Shown: positions 12,420 through 24,895 of the stretch, in pieces | Layout: every line of letters starts with the position of its first letter | How positions within the stretch are numbered: the stretch's first letter is position 1 | Assembly: GCF_030052815.1 (NCBI RefSeq) | Contig: NC_079505.1 | Location: 68,060,879-68,124,878 of the forward strand | Length of the DNA: 64,000 nt | From: Hevea brasiliensis | Lineage: Eukaryota > Streptophyta > Magnoliopsida > Malpighiales > Euphorbiaceae | Direction of reading: 5' to 3' | Position numbers and translations under genes: made by a program | The notes under the pieces: generated by a model | Databases searched by the model: none | Seen by the model: only the letters and a program-made list of their open reading frames with translations | What the model was told of the DNA's origin: nothing

Positions 12420-12885
12420 GGGTAATTATCACATGGGATCACTCAAAATAAGAGTCACTAAATTTTAATGTCTTTCATAAAAGTTATCGAACTTTAATTT
12501 GATTTCATAAAAGTTATTGTGATCGAAAATTAAAAGTTTTCAGGTTAATCTGTCATCTTGTCTACTATTTTATAAATAAAATTACCTAATTAATGATTAC
12601 TGATGGAGAAAAAAATAAAGAAAAGAGAGGGGTTTGATAGCGAGGAGGGTAGCTAGATGCGTTTTATGCCTCATATTTTCTTTTTTTTTAAGAAATTAAT
12701 AAATAAGGTAATTTTATTTGTAAAATGGTTGATAGGTCAGTAGATTAATATAGAAATATTTATTCAATTATAGTGACTTTTATGAAATCAAATTGAAGTT
12801 CAATGAGTTTTATGAATAAAATTAAAATTCAATAACTTTTATGAAAATACTCATAAATTTGAGTGATCGCCTGTGATATTTACCC
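12420..12885. mobile_element. Foldback MITE, likely Mutator-type
   Basis: The two ends are long imperfect inverted repeats of about 170 bp. The left starts gggtaattatcacatgg-gatcactcaaa and the complement of the right starts gggtaaatatcacaggc-gatcactcaaa. Both arms carry tttcataaaagttat blocks. Nine-base flanks tcattttaa (12411-12419) and ccattttag (12886-12894) agree at seven positions, fitting an old 9-bp target duplication. No coding capacity. Confidence 0.75.
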
Positions 12886-12894
12886 CCATTTTAG

Positions 12895-13326
12895 AGCCTA
12901 CAAGAACAAACAAACTAATCTCCTTTTAACAAACTCAACTCAAATGCCAATAGACTTGGCCATCGGCTAGTTTCAATCTGGTTCTGGCTATTTCATGATT
13001 TGGACTGTTCAATTCATAATGGTTTCAGTTTGAAACAGTTTGATACGATTTTGGCCTGGTTTATGTTTTAGTTCGATTTTAATGTGAACAATTAAAGGGA
13101 AAAAATTTGTGAATTGAGATGATTTGGGTTAGAACTTGCTTGTTCAAACTAGTTAATACTAGTTCAGATTCAAGGAGGAGATTAAAACTGGCTCTTATAC
13201 TTTGGTTTTGGCCTTCTCATGAATCGGAACCTTTTAAGTTGGTCTAGTCCCGAGTTTGACTTGGACTGACTCCTATTCGATTCATGGTTCAAATTAGCTC
13301 ATAGCTGAGTCTAGGTGCCTATACTC
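12895..13326. other. Low-complexity region rich in ggttt/gatt motifs
   Basis: Repeated variants of ttcggtt, ggttt and gaactag-like words, similar to the degenerate purine/pyrimidine repeats of plant intergenic DNA. No gene. Confidence 0.4.
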
Positions 13327-13432
13327 CAACTCAACTCAACTTAACTCAACTCAACTAAGCCTTTATCCGAAAAATTTATTGGGGTCGGCTATATGGATTC
13401 CCTTTCTCCACTCTAAACGATTTTGGGTTAAA
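13327..13432 (-). mobile_element. 3' end of an RTE-type LINE, cut by the assembly gap
   Basis: The sequence is the reverse complement, with few changes, of the last 100 or so bases of the LINE at 29590-31137: the caact-repeat tail, then aagcctttatccgaaaaattt, ggggtcggctatatgga and acgattttgggttaaa. The rest of the LINE must lie in or beyond the run of N. Confidence 0.85.
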
Positions 13433-13445
13433 NNNNNNNNNNNNN
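13433..13445. other. Assembly gap (13 N)
   Basis: The N run joins a LINE 3' end on the left to the middle of a Tekay-like gag gene on the right. These are not natural neighbours, so the true distance is probably far larger than 13 bases, or the join is wrong. Confidence 0.95.
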
Positions 13446-14324
13446 CCTTCCAAACCTTCCACCTCGACCTCTGCTAGGTCCACCAAATTTCTTTCTCTTC
13501 CCAGAAGTACCACTAGGACTTTGCTCCACTGACTTTTCCCCTTATCTTTCTCTGACTTCTCAGCTTTCTTTGATTTTTCTTTTGCTGGGGTTGCTTCTGA
13601 CTCAATTCTTTCCAACTCAAGTGCTTGAGAGATGAGCTCTGAAAAATTACTATGTTTGAATCCGACAACTTGCATCCGTAGGCTGGGCTTCAAACCCGTC
13701 TCAAATCTCTTGCACCTTTCCTTGCTGGTAGAAAGGAGACTCCCAGCGTAGTGGCTTAAGCAGGAGAACTCCCTCTCATATTCTGCCACTGTTCTATTGC
13801 CTTGCTTCAAACTCAAAAACTCTTGTAACTTCTGATCCACATATGCATCTGGGACGTATTTCTGTCTGAACTCTCTGATGAAGTCATCCCAGGTCAGTAC
13901 TGGTGGTTCAGCCAAGCTGTGGGGGATGGTCTTCCACCAATCATACGCATCCCCTTGTAGTAGTGACACAGAATATTCAAATTTTAGTTCATCTTGGCAG
14001 TTCAGCTTCTTGAACACTCTGTCCATTCTTTCTAGCCACTGCTCTGCCTCTAAAGGGTCTACTGTACCCTTAAATTTCGTAGCCCTATACTTCAACAGTT
14101 TGTCATACTGTCTGATTGGAGCTTGAGGTTGCACCACAGAAGTCTGGGGTGGAGCTTGAGCAGGTATACCCCCAGCCATTTGTTGAAACATTGCTGCCAT
14201 CTGTGTAACCGTGTAGAAAGCTGCGACATTTGTGGGTGGTGCCGACCACTGACATTCTCAGAGTGGGCTTCCCTTGTGCCTCAACTTCAACAGATTACTC
14301 AACTGAGTGATCCCTTTCTTCCAT
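13446..14324 (-). pseudogene. Gag of Tekay-like element A, truncated
   Basis: Gag is the capsid polyprotein of the LTR retrotransposon. The likely start is ATG 14324 (MEERDHSVE), matching the start of gag in elements B and C. The retrotransposon gag domain is clear: FKGTVDPLEAEQWLERMDRV, GDAYDWWKTIPHSL and RQKYVPDAYVDQKLQEFLSL. A stop and a frame change damage the N-terminal 40 codons (around 14200-14300). A base is missing from a C run near 13540 compared with element C, so the frame is lost after the KSEKDKGK segment. The gene ends at the assembly gap before the zinc knuckle. No protease, RT or integrase of this copy is visible. Confidence 0.85.
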
Positions 14325-14491
14325 AACAGTCTGGAGTAGGATATCTCCTGAACAAGTAACACATGGAGATTTCCCTCTGTTAGTTCATATTTATGATGTA
14401 ATGCACTTTATGTAACAAATAAGGACATTGAGCAGTTGTACTTAATAAGGAAAGACACAAATTCACAAGTTAAAACATACTTCAAAAATTT

Positions 14492-14503
14492 GCTCTGATA
14501 ACA
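14492..14503 (-). other. Primer binding site of element A
   Basis: The minus strand reads TGTTATCAGAGC, one base from TGGTATCAGAGC, which pairs with the 3' end of initiator Met tRNA. It lies eight bases from the LTR border. Confidence 0.75.
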
Positions 14504-14511
14504 CTAAAACA

Positions 14512-17500
14512 TGTCATACCTTACCCCTCTGTAAGGCATAACATGATCCCGTAGAATACCTAATGAACTACCGAATTTCACCTACTGATAACTCATTAAG
14601 TACCCTACAAGGGATTTTAAAACAATTTTCTTACTTTTATAAGTGGTGAGCATTTTCTAATAGGTATTAAAACATTTATTTAGATTTTGTAAACTAGTTA
14701 AAATTTTTGTCCCATTTTATTTTTCCGCAAATTTTATAAAAATTTCGGCAGAGTGCCGTCTGTATTTTGAGAAAACAGTTCTTCAAATACCTGTAAAAAG
14801 CACTTCCAATACTTTATCTCAACAACTTCATCAATTTCCACAACCATCCCAACCAAATTCAACATTATTTCTCAATTTCCAAAATTCAACAATCATTAAA
14901 ATACTATTAATCAATTTCATTCAAATTAAAACAAAATACTTCCATTCATATTTCATTAAAGATAAAACAATTTATATACATCATTACAAAAATTTACATT
15001 AAGAGAAATTCAAACCAAAATTTATTACAAGTTTTATACAACTCTATACAACTTTATACCACTTTATACAACTGCTCATAACCAATTTTACATGTCCAAA
15101 CAGTTACATACATCAAAATAGTTTTTACAATCAGGGTATAAAATATACCCGATAACTTCAAAGTAGGTAGCTCCTTAATCCTCAGCAGCTCACTCTGCTG
15201 CTCCTCTAGTCTCTATATCTGCGACAGCAATAACAGCTATCGCTGAGTACTAGGACTCAGTGGTGCACAACATACTAAAATAATCTTTATGCGGAATTTA
15301 AATCATATTTATTCAAAAATTAAACTGAACATGCGATATCAATACAAAACATGATTTACAAGATTTTAGTTCAAACAATTTTATTTCAAAAGTCTCAAAA
15401 TCGTTTACATAAAAATACATAGTTATATCATGCCATTCGAAACAAATATAATCTCAATAGCCGGAGGCTAAGGAGAAGTCACAACACAAGGCTAGCTAGC
15501 TCAAATATATGGGAACCCATCCTTTTTCTTCTTCTACTGGCACACACCTCAATACGTCAGCTAGAGAAGGAATCAAGATTCGAAACTGATTTCCCCCACT
15601 GGTCCTGCTAGTGAGGTGTTCAAATATATGGTCATGACACTTGATTTCAAAACTTATCTTAACAATTTACTAAACATTTATTGCCATTTCAAACATACAT
15701 AAATAAACTTTCAACAATTCAAAGCAAAAGCATAATACACATTTCATGCACTTTGTAAATGAATTTTAAAGCATATTGATTTTATGCACAAACCTTAAGT
15801 AAGTCGACTCTTGGCCTTGACTCGATCCCTTGGGTTCTTTTCTGGTATTCTTTTCTACTGAAATACACAGTTTCACAGTGTTGCAGTATCATAACTCATC
15901 ATAAATCCAAAAATAAATTCAAATTCACTTATACCTAGCTTTAATATGCTAAATTTGGCATTCTTTAAATTTTGTATTTCAGGGTTACTATTCATGATAC
16001 TATTCAAGTCAATTTGTTGACTTTCTAAGGCCTAATAGGTATGGGAATTCCAACTATACTCACATACCACATTTTGGTCACCAATTTTATTGGTTTTGGT
16101 TGTTTTCTCAAAACTTTAGTCTTTTAGGTAAATTAGCAAATTTTCAATTTTGGTGTCTTATGTTACACTATTTCATTGGTCATTTTGCTGTTAGAATTTG
16201 GCAAAATTTTCTTCATAGAAAATGTTCCCTGTTGTCTTAACTTTATTCTCCTTTTTGAATCACTCCTTTTGGGTGACTAAATGACTTGGTTAAGGGCATA
16301 ATTTCGAGTTGTATTCTTCATGAAAGTTTTAGGTCTATATATCAGATTTCCACTGGTAAAGTATCAAGTCATTTAGACTTGCCTAGCCCAAGTTATGGCC
16401 AAATGAACAAACATTGTTCATTTGGTCATTTTTGTACAGGTCAGATTGCCTAATCTGGATTTGGTCAATTTGTTCACTAGGTTTTAGTCACTTTTTGGGC
16501 ATGATTCCTAAATGAAAAATGTGTCATTTTGTGTCTAATTTCATTCCCAATTGGCCTCACACCAATTGGGCTTGTAAATTTTCAGTTTTGGTCCCTAAAA
16601 GGGACCTTGGTCATGCTGCCTACATACTGCCCACATCCAATCCGAATCTAAACCTAATTCTAACACTTCCAACATACATCAATTGGTCACAAATGACCAT
16701 TTCTCAACTCCAACAAGGTCAAACACATCATTTAACAAATTTTCACATTTTTGTCTTCCAAACCCTAGGTGCCAAAACCCTAACTACACTAATTGTTACA
16801 TTTAATTAATTCTAAGCATACTAACATCACTCCATCACTCAATTAAGCCTCCTAACATAATCAATTGAGCTAAAACACTTCAACAACTCCTAACCCCATG
16901 GCTACCAAATTCTCACTCCCATTATTCAAGCATAGTTTTCTTTATTTCTAATGAAATTCCATCACATTTAAACTTAAATTCATGCATTTGATAAAAATCT
17001 AAGCTTGAAGTTACACTTACCTCAATTTGTGAATTCACTAGTTCTTCAATTCTCCACTTTCCTCTTCCTTTTTGTTCACAAGATGCTTGTCAACATCAAA
17101 GAATAAGATTTACTTAAAGGAGTTAGGGAATTTATAAAATAAAATCAAGCTTTTGAAAGCTTGAGATGGGTGTTAATGGTGGAAAGGAATGAGAGAATTG
17201 AGAGAGAAAGGGAGGGACGGCAAGGAGAAGATGAGAGGATAAAAAAATTATTTTTCTTTTTAATTTTAACTTTATTTATGTCACAATTATCTCTAATTTT
17301 TATAATTTACAAATTTAAAGTAATTAGGTCATGCATGATGTCATACTCCTATTTTATTTTCTTTTCATTTTCCTTTACTTTTCTATTAGTTTTGTAATTT
17401 AATTCCCGATTCCGAAATTTTCTTTTCTCCGATTTTATTTGACAGTTAGGTCAGGAGTCAGCTCTCGGGGTCAATTGACCAAATTGCCCCTCGCCGGTTA

Positions 17501-17892
17501 GACCTGGTTTGTAAATAATTCAATATTTCTTCCGGATTCCTGACCTAATTATTTGACTAGCTTAACAATTCTTTTTCGTGATTTTCACTTTTCCACTGTG
17601 TTCGCAATAGTCCTAAGGACCGCAGCGTCACATTTTACGGTTCGAAATTTGAGTTTAAATCGACTTCACAATCCTTCCCGAGAAGGTCACCCATCGCTGT
17701 GACTCTCAACTCGTTTAACTTCTTATGTTCTGTTTTTCTTATTTATACTTAACCAATTGACAATTACTAATTATTTGTGCTCAGGGCTTATCTAGTTGTC
17801 TTAAGTGTGGTTCTAATCCTCTTAATTGTCCGGACCGACATCGGTCACCGGAATAGTGAAATATACCAGGCTATGCAAATAGGGGTGTTACA
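14512..17892 (-). mobile_element. 5' LTR of Tekay-like element A
   Basis: A 3381-bp LTR: on the minus strand it starts TGTAACACCCC (17892) and ends at TGACA (14512). It closely resembles the LTRs of element C. The PBS and gag leader follow directly to the left. The partner LTR was not found, so the outer 5-bp flank (caggt, 17893-17897) cannot be matched. The hairpin described in the findings is at 15243-15260. Confidence 0.85.
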
Positions 17893-18084
17893 CAGGTGGT
17901 TGCCAACATCGAACGACAGCGTGGAGGGGCTAGTGTTAAATTAGAGAGAGTGTTGGTCAAATTACAATTTAATTCATTTTAATTTGGACTTATATAAGTG
18001 ATTAGATTGCTTTACACATTCTACACACCCTTTAACTTCTGTTTATTCTCGATATGGGACTTAAATTCACAACACTGGCTGAAA
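17893..18084. repeat. Pre-insertion sequence with an old LTR-like unit
   Basis: The stretch gttggtcaaattacaattta...cgatatgggacttaaattcacaaca recurs after the retroelements: its second copy starts at 21311, is split by element B, and ends near 38563 (aatgtgggacttaaattcccaa). The ending resembles old LTR or TRIM ends. Without D1 and B the two units would be tandem. Confidence 0.55.
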
Positions 18085-18089
18085 CCCAC

Positions 18090-21000
18090 TGTGACACCCC
18101 TTACCCATCTACAGTGTAGCGGAGTAAGATATGTCACACAGCGCGTTGGAGCAACAGATCTTATTTATTACTATTTACCCTTTTCTTAATTTATTTATTT
18201 ATCACAAAGTGAAATTTATGTCATTTAATTTATTTATTGAAATTTTGAATTAATTTAAGGTTTCGAAAATTTTACAGAAAATCAGGCAGAGTGCCGGCTA
18301 AAAATAGAGAAAACAATTCTTCAGAACCTGTAGAAAACACTTCCAATAATTGTTCAAATCCACAACTCCAAATATGTCATCAATTCTCAACACATTCTCA
18401 TCCATTTCTCAACAATTCCAATCATTCAATTCACATCATGTTTATACTCAAATTATAAGTAAATACTCAAATTTTATTTATGAACACAAATTTACAGATA
18501 ATTATATTAATACAAAATTACATTACATAAGTTGCAACTATACATGATATAATAAAAGATTAATTACACAGTTTACAAAAATTTCAAAATACAAAAATAT
18601 AACCTAGTGTCCTACCAATGCACTGTAGCTGTGAGGTGACACAGGACACTCGTAGATTTGATCCTCACCCGGATTGGGGTTTACTGGAATCACGCTCTAT
18701 ATCTCCAGTACCTACGCATGGCAAAAGCAACACGCTAAGCAATACTGCTTAGTGGTGCCAATAATAAAATAAAAAGAACTAAAAAGAAATAAACATGCAG
18801 TGTATATGTTGATTTCTCATACGGATAAATTTTTTTCTAATTATTTGTAGTATTATTTATTTGGTACTTTTTATATCAATAATTGATTAAAATTTATCAA
18901 TATTTATTTTTGGTTGCCCAAGTAACCTATACCAGTTGACTGGACTGGATAACGGGTAAACTAGCACTGGGTACTAAGTACCTCAGGCCGTCACACCATC
19001 GGTCACAATGTGTCTCCCGATGCGCAACAGAACAGCTAATAAGTTGTAATAAATATTAGGCACAAGGCCAAGTATCACAATAAGGTTAGAATGACTAAAA
19101 GCCATAAAATCACAGAATGGCCATTCAAGCCATGAATCACAGAATGGCATGATGTCATATGCAGTACTGCTAACAGAACCCTATTGGCATGCCAACCTAT
19201 CCAAACCAATCACACTAGGCCTACTAGGGCTTTTAACATTTTTAATTATGCAATTCTTTGAAATTGAAATTTAATTATTACTATTCATTCTATTAGTCAA
19301 CTAAAATGTTGACTTTTTTATAGATAATAGGTATATTGGTTCTAATATCACCAACATACCACATTTTACATTCTAAAATTATTGGCACTGGTTGCCAATA
19401 CCATTATAAAGCTTAGTGTTGGTTATTTTAAAATTTTCAGATTTCAAGCATTAAGTTTATTGTTCCATTAGTCATTTGTACAGTAGGAATTTGACAAAAC
19501 TCTCTTCATGAAAGTTGTTCCTTTATGTGTTTTCTTTGATTTCCTCTTTGAATCACTCCATTTGGAGTTTTCTAGCTCAAGATATGCTAATTTGAACAAG
19601 GCTGACTGGATTGGTATCTGCCCAAAACTTCTGGGCAGAATCCCATTTTGCCAGATTTGGTAGTTCAATTTTGGCTAACAATTTCATTTGGTTAAGTCAA
19701 GAATTAGAGTTTATGTTCTACATGAAAGTTGTTGTAAATTGTCTAAGCTTTTCATTGATATAAATTTCAGGTCAATTAGACCTTTCTACACTGAGTTATG
19801 ACCAAATGAATGAATACTATTCATTTGGTCATTTTGCCCAGGCAGAATGAATGGTACCCGGATTTGGTCAATTTTTAGGTCAGTCTATTGTGGTTTTCTG
19901 GCAGGGTTCCTTCATCAAAGTTGTGCCATTATGTATCTAATTTCATGTCCAATTGGCCTTGCACCAATTGAACCTACACAACTCTAGTTATAGCTGCCCA
20001 AATCTGCTGGACTCACACCCAGTCCTACAGGTCACACTAGGCAGCATACCTAACTTCAATTCCCATGGCACAAATCACTTCACTTCCTAATCACACATAG
20101 CCAAATGGTCACTAATTGACCATTAGAACTTCCTTTCACAATACATAAGCAAAATCTCAAATTTGTGCCCCAAACCCTAACTCCAACCATTTTAATTCTT
20201 CAAACACATACAATCAATGGATCAATTCATCAAATTCATGTCCAATTGCATCCATCTACAACTATAATTCAATTTAATCATTGAAACCCTAATGTACCTT
20301 AAAGCTGCCGAAAATTGAAAGAACTCAATCATGCAAATTTTGTTTAATTTCTCTCAAATTCACACTCAATTCATACTCCCAATGATGCATACACAAAGTT
20401 TAAAGGATTAATTGACACTAACCTTGTTAGAGCTCCCACTTGAGCTTGTGAATCTTCAATATTCCTCTTTCTAATGGCTGCCTAGCAGTAATTTAAGGTG
20501 TGGGGTGAAGTTTTAATGAAGAGAGGTTAGGGTGTTGTGGTGGGGTGAAGTGGAAATCAAGCTTGTAATGTGAGCTTCAATGGAGGTTGAGAGAAGTGAG
20601 AGAGAGAGCTGCTGAAAATTGAAGGAGAAGAACATAAATTTTTTTCATTTTTCTAGTCTTAATTTGTGATAATTATCCATTTTAAATGACTTGGTTAATT
20701 CCATTGGCTAGGGTTTTAAATTTATTCATTTATGACATCATAATGATGTCATAAATGTGAGTTTTATTTTATTTCCATTTCTTTTCTTTTCTACCCCTTT
20801 TTAATTTAATTTTCATTAATGTTTATTCATATTTTATGTCATAATAATTATTTATTTAACTGGACAAGTTGGCCAAAAATCATCTCTGAAGACGAAATGA
20901 CCAAAATGTCCTTCATTTTACTTAACAGACTAAAATTGTCTGTACCTATCTAAAATTTTTTCTAAGTATTTTCTTGGCATTCTAATGCCATTGAAGCCTC

Positions 21001-21295
21001 AATGACTCTTCTCTGAAATCCCAAAAATTATTTCATGAATTTTCTCCCGGGTTTAGGGCTTATAGCTGTGAAGATAGCAAGTTCCTGTTAGGTCACCCAT
21101 CGCTAGGGTACTGGCTCATTTAACTTGATTGTATTTTATTTCAATAATTTTTCCTTAATTTTTCTCATTATTATTTGAGTTATTTATGACTCCTCACTCT
21201 AGTCTAAATATAGTTTTAGACATTCTGGCTGTCCGGACCGACACCATTCACCGAAATAGTAGAATGTACAGAATGGCTACAGTGAGGGTGTTACA
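18090..21295 (-). mobile_element. Solo LTR D1 (Tekay-like)
   Basis: A 3206-bp LTR with exact duplications cccac on both sides (18085-18089, 21296-21300). On the minus strand it runs TGTAACACCCTCAC to GGGGTGTCACA. No internal domain is present, so the element has recombined down to one LTR. It shares ends with D2 at 31404-35009 and is more distant from A, B and C. A perfect inverted repeat with 12-base arms built around TGACATCA/TGATGTCA lies at 20730-20754. Confidence 0.85.
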
Positions 21296-21334
21296 CCCAC
21301 AACCCAGAATGTTAGTCAAATTATAATTTAATTC

Positions 21335-24300
21335 TGTCACACCTTATCCCTTGTAAGGCATGACATTTTCCAACAGTATACCTAATGAATTACCGAACTA
21401 CACCTACCGATAACCATTAAATATACTACAAGAGATTTTAAACAAAACATAACATTTTATTTTACTTTTATATTGCGGAAAACCGCATTGTGGTGGTTGA
21501 AACTTTAGCAAACCCAAAACTCATTTACATTTCAAGTAAACATTCATTAGAAATAATAATAAACTAAATATTATGAAAGTTACATTTCCATAAGTCTCAA
21601 AATAAAATTTCAAATATTTACAATCCCAAAATGCTTTAGTAATATAATGCCTTTTTATACAAATTACTCAATGTCCGTACATCCATACATATAGCTACAA
21701 AATACATCAAAAGGAAATTACTGGGGTATAGCTACTATATATACCCACAGTCAATACAAAATGCTGCTTCCAAGTTTCTCACTCGGTAGCCTTCTCCTTT
21801 CCCTTACCTGCGACAGCATAAATAAACTATCGCTGAGTATATCACTCAGTGGTGCACAACTAATAACTTTAAAACTTAAAATAAAGCACAACTTGTCAAA
21901 ACATAATAAATCATATTTTCCATAAGCATGAAAACATCACAATAGTTCTAAGTCCATAAGAGCCATTTATTGAAATCACCTTTCAATCAAGAGGTCATAA
22001 TTCACAATCACAAATCACAAATCATAAGTGTTGCCAATATTAACATACAGTTTAGATCATAACACAAAATTTCACGATCAACGCCGTGTTGTACACCACG
22101 ACAAAGCAAATCAACCTCACTAACCGTTATTAATGAGGGAAGGGCTAGCTAGCTAATGAGTACTTATATAGTCTCACCCCACTAACCATTACTAATGGGG
22201 GACATAATCATAATCAATTATCAAACTCCAAGTAGCTGTTACTACTAGGGAGTTTCGACAGGGACTATCATGCTAACTGTGGTTTTAAAATAATTTTCAA
22301 AAGTTTCTCAAACAATAATCACATTTGCAATTCAATAAACACATTCAAATCATCATAAAGTCCATATAGAGGTGGCAACACATAAATTTCTCAAATGCAA
22401 GAGAAAAACCATATCTCATTCAAAATAAACTCATTCAAATCAATTTACAAAGTTAAAATAAAAAAAAAGGTTAGTTGTGCACAAATCTTCAATAAACCTC
22501 CTTTCTCTTTACTTACTTCTCTTTGTCCGTCCCAATCCCTTTTTCTACTGAAAACACACAAGTAGAATGTCTCAATACTTATCCAAACTATTGTCAAGAA
22601 CTCATTACACATATGTCTAATGCATCTGTAAGTTAACTTTGTAACCTTAGTGAGTTTTGGAATTCTGGACAGCATAATGGCTTAATCTTTGAACCCAATT
22701 TTTACCTAGTTCTAATCATAATTTTGTGAGGTGTTCTCATGAAAATTGTTCCTCTAGGTCTCAACTTTATTTTCGTTTTTGAATCACCTCATTTGGAGTT
22801 TTGTAGCTCAAGTTATAGTCAAATTAAAATTACTGTTCACGTGGGCAACCCTACAGATTCCAGGTTTTCAAAATTTCACCTAATTTTGCATCTAACATCC
22901 AAGCCTCTTATGTCCATAATTTAATCTAGGTCCTTAAAACAATATTGTAGGTCTCTGTCTTAGGTTTCCAACTCATTTTGAATCACTCCAATTGGACTTT
23001 TTTAGAGAAAGTTATGACCTATTAACCATGCTGGGATCATAAGGCCATTTAGCTGAATTGCAGGAATCCAGCTTAGGCATTCTAATTTTTCCTAACAATT
23101 TCTCAAGTTGCCCTAAGATCTAGGCTGGTCAAAACATAGAATTGTAGTTCTATGTGTTATAAAAATTTTGGCTTCGAAATCATTACATTTGCAATTTTGT
23201 AGACCAAGTTATGGCAAATTTCCCAAAACTGGTCGGATGGCCATTTTCCAGAATTTCAAGACTGATCCAGGTTCTAGCAGATTTATTGACCCAATTTTGT
23301 CCAGCAATTTGGTTAGGTTAAGTTCATAATTTATTCTTGAGTTCTTCATATGAAATGTTCTACTATATTTCAGGTTTCCATCGGTTCAAGAATCAGGTCA
23401 TTTGGAGTTTCCTAGAGTTAGTTATGACAATTTTCCTATTACTGTTCACATCGTTACTCTGTCAGGTCTAGCATTTCTACGTTCGGATTCAAGGCTCATT
23501 TAGGGCAGCTTATGGTCATTTTCTAGGCAGGGTATCTTCATGAAAATTCTAGTCCTATGTCTTAAGTTTCATTTTCAATTAGTTTCACACCAATTGGAGT
23601 TGTGTAGCTCAACTTATGAGCTGCCAAGCAAACTGGACTCAGTGTCTAGAATTTCAGCCCTAAAGTTCAATTTTCATTTCCTTCAATTACTTCCACTAAC
23701 CAATCTCAATTCATATTTAATTCCTAGCACAAAACTCTCAATTTTCCAAAACCCTAGTTTGCAATTTCCCCAATCCATACCATTCCATTAATTCCTTTCA
23801 TCAACCCAATGTCAATTTAAACTCAAGGAACTTTAAATGACCACAATTTGTCATTATAAACGCTAATTATACTTCATACAATAAAAGCTTTAATTTCCTA
23901 TGAACCCTAATTTTCAACTTTCCAATTTATGCAAATCTCATGCAATTCCACAACCCCAAACATGTATACCACTTCAATTAAACTTGAATTCATCATCAAT
24001 TTAGCTAAAACACATCAAACCCTAAGTTTTCCTCAAGTTGGCCAAAAATTCCCCTCTCTATAAATACATGATTCTTATACTTTCTCATGTAATTTCATCA
24101 CAATCTAACTTGATTCAAAGCTTGTATAACTAATTAAGCATGAAAGAAACTTACCTCTTGATGATTTTTTCCAACTTCCAATTTTCTTCCAATTCTCTTA
24201 TTCTTCTTGCTTCAATCCCTCAATCAAGGATTTCTTTGATGTTTTCTATTAATTTGGTGGAAGATTAATGAAAGAAATGTGGGGGAATCAAAGGTTGAGA

Positions 24301-24845
24301 AGGTTTATTGATGGAAGAATGAAGAAGAATAGAGAAAGAGAGAGGAAGAGAGGGAGTGAGGGTGGCAGCAACAAATGGGAGGGGAGAGAGGGTTTTGTTT
24401 CCTTTTTATATTTATCTCAATTTTAAGTTATTTAATTAATTTTAATTGAATTGTCCAAAGCCCAGTGGTCCTTAAATTTTAATTAGGTCAAAATGGGATT
24501 AAAATTCTAGGTTTTCATTTCTTTTATTTTCTTTTCACTTTATACTTGAATTTTTCCTCAAAAAAAAAACTCCATAATTCAATTCATTAATTTCATTTAA
24601 TTTAATTGACATTTTAGTAAAAAATCAACTCTTGAAGTGAATTGACCAAAATGCTCCTCATCGGGTTATAATCCATCTTTTTCATAATCCCCGATGAGTC
24701 CTTAGGTCTTTGGTTCACTTAAATTTTTATTGTGTCTATCTCAATTAATTTTTCCTTAATTTTTAGTCCTCAAGATGTTTTTAAATAGTATGAGTCACAG
24801 ACCAAAAATGGTACTATTCAAAGCTCTGAGGTTCGGGGTGTTACA
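21335..24845 (-). repeat. 3' LTR of element B
   Basis: 3511 bp. On the minus strand it begins TGTAACACCCCGAACC and ends GGTGTGACA. The outer border is fixed by the aattc duplication and the inner one by the PPT. The conserved hairpin is at 21833-21849. Confidence 0.88.
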
Positions 24846-24859
24846 ATTCTCCCCTCCTT
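24846..24859 (-). other. Polypurine tract of element B
   Basis: The minus strand reads AAGGAGGGGAGAAT directly before the 3' LTR: the primer site for plus-strand DNA synthesis. Confidence 0.8.
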
Positions 24860-24895
24860 AAAAAATAAAATTTCGTTCTCGAAATTTACCTAGTC

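Noticed and set aside
14123..14326. 67-codon open frame on the + strand
   Set aside because: Antisense of the damaged gag N-terminus of element A.
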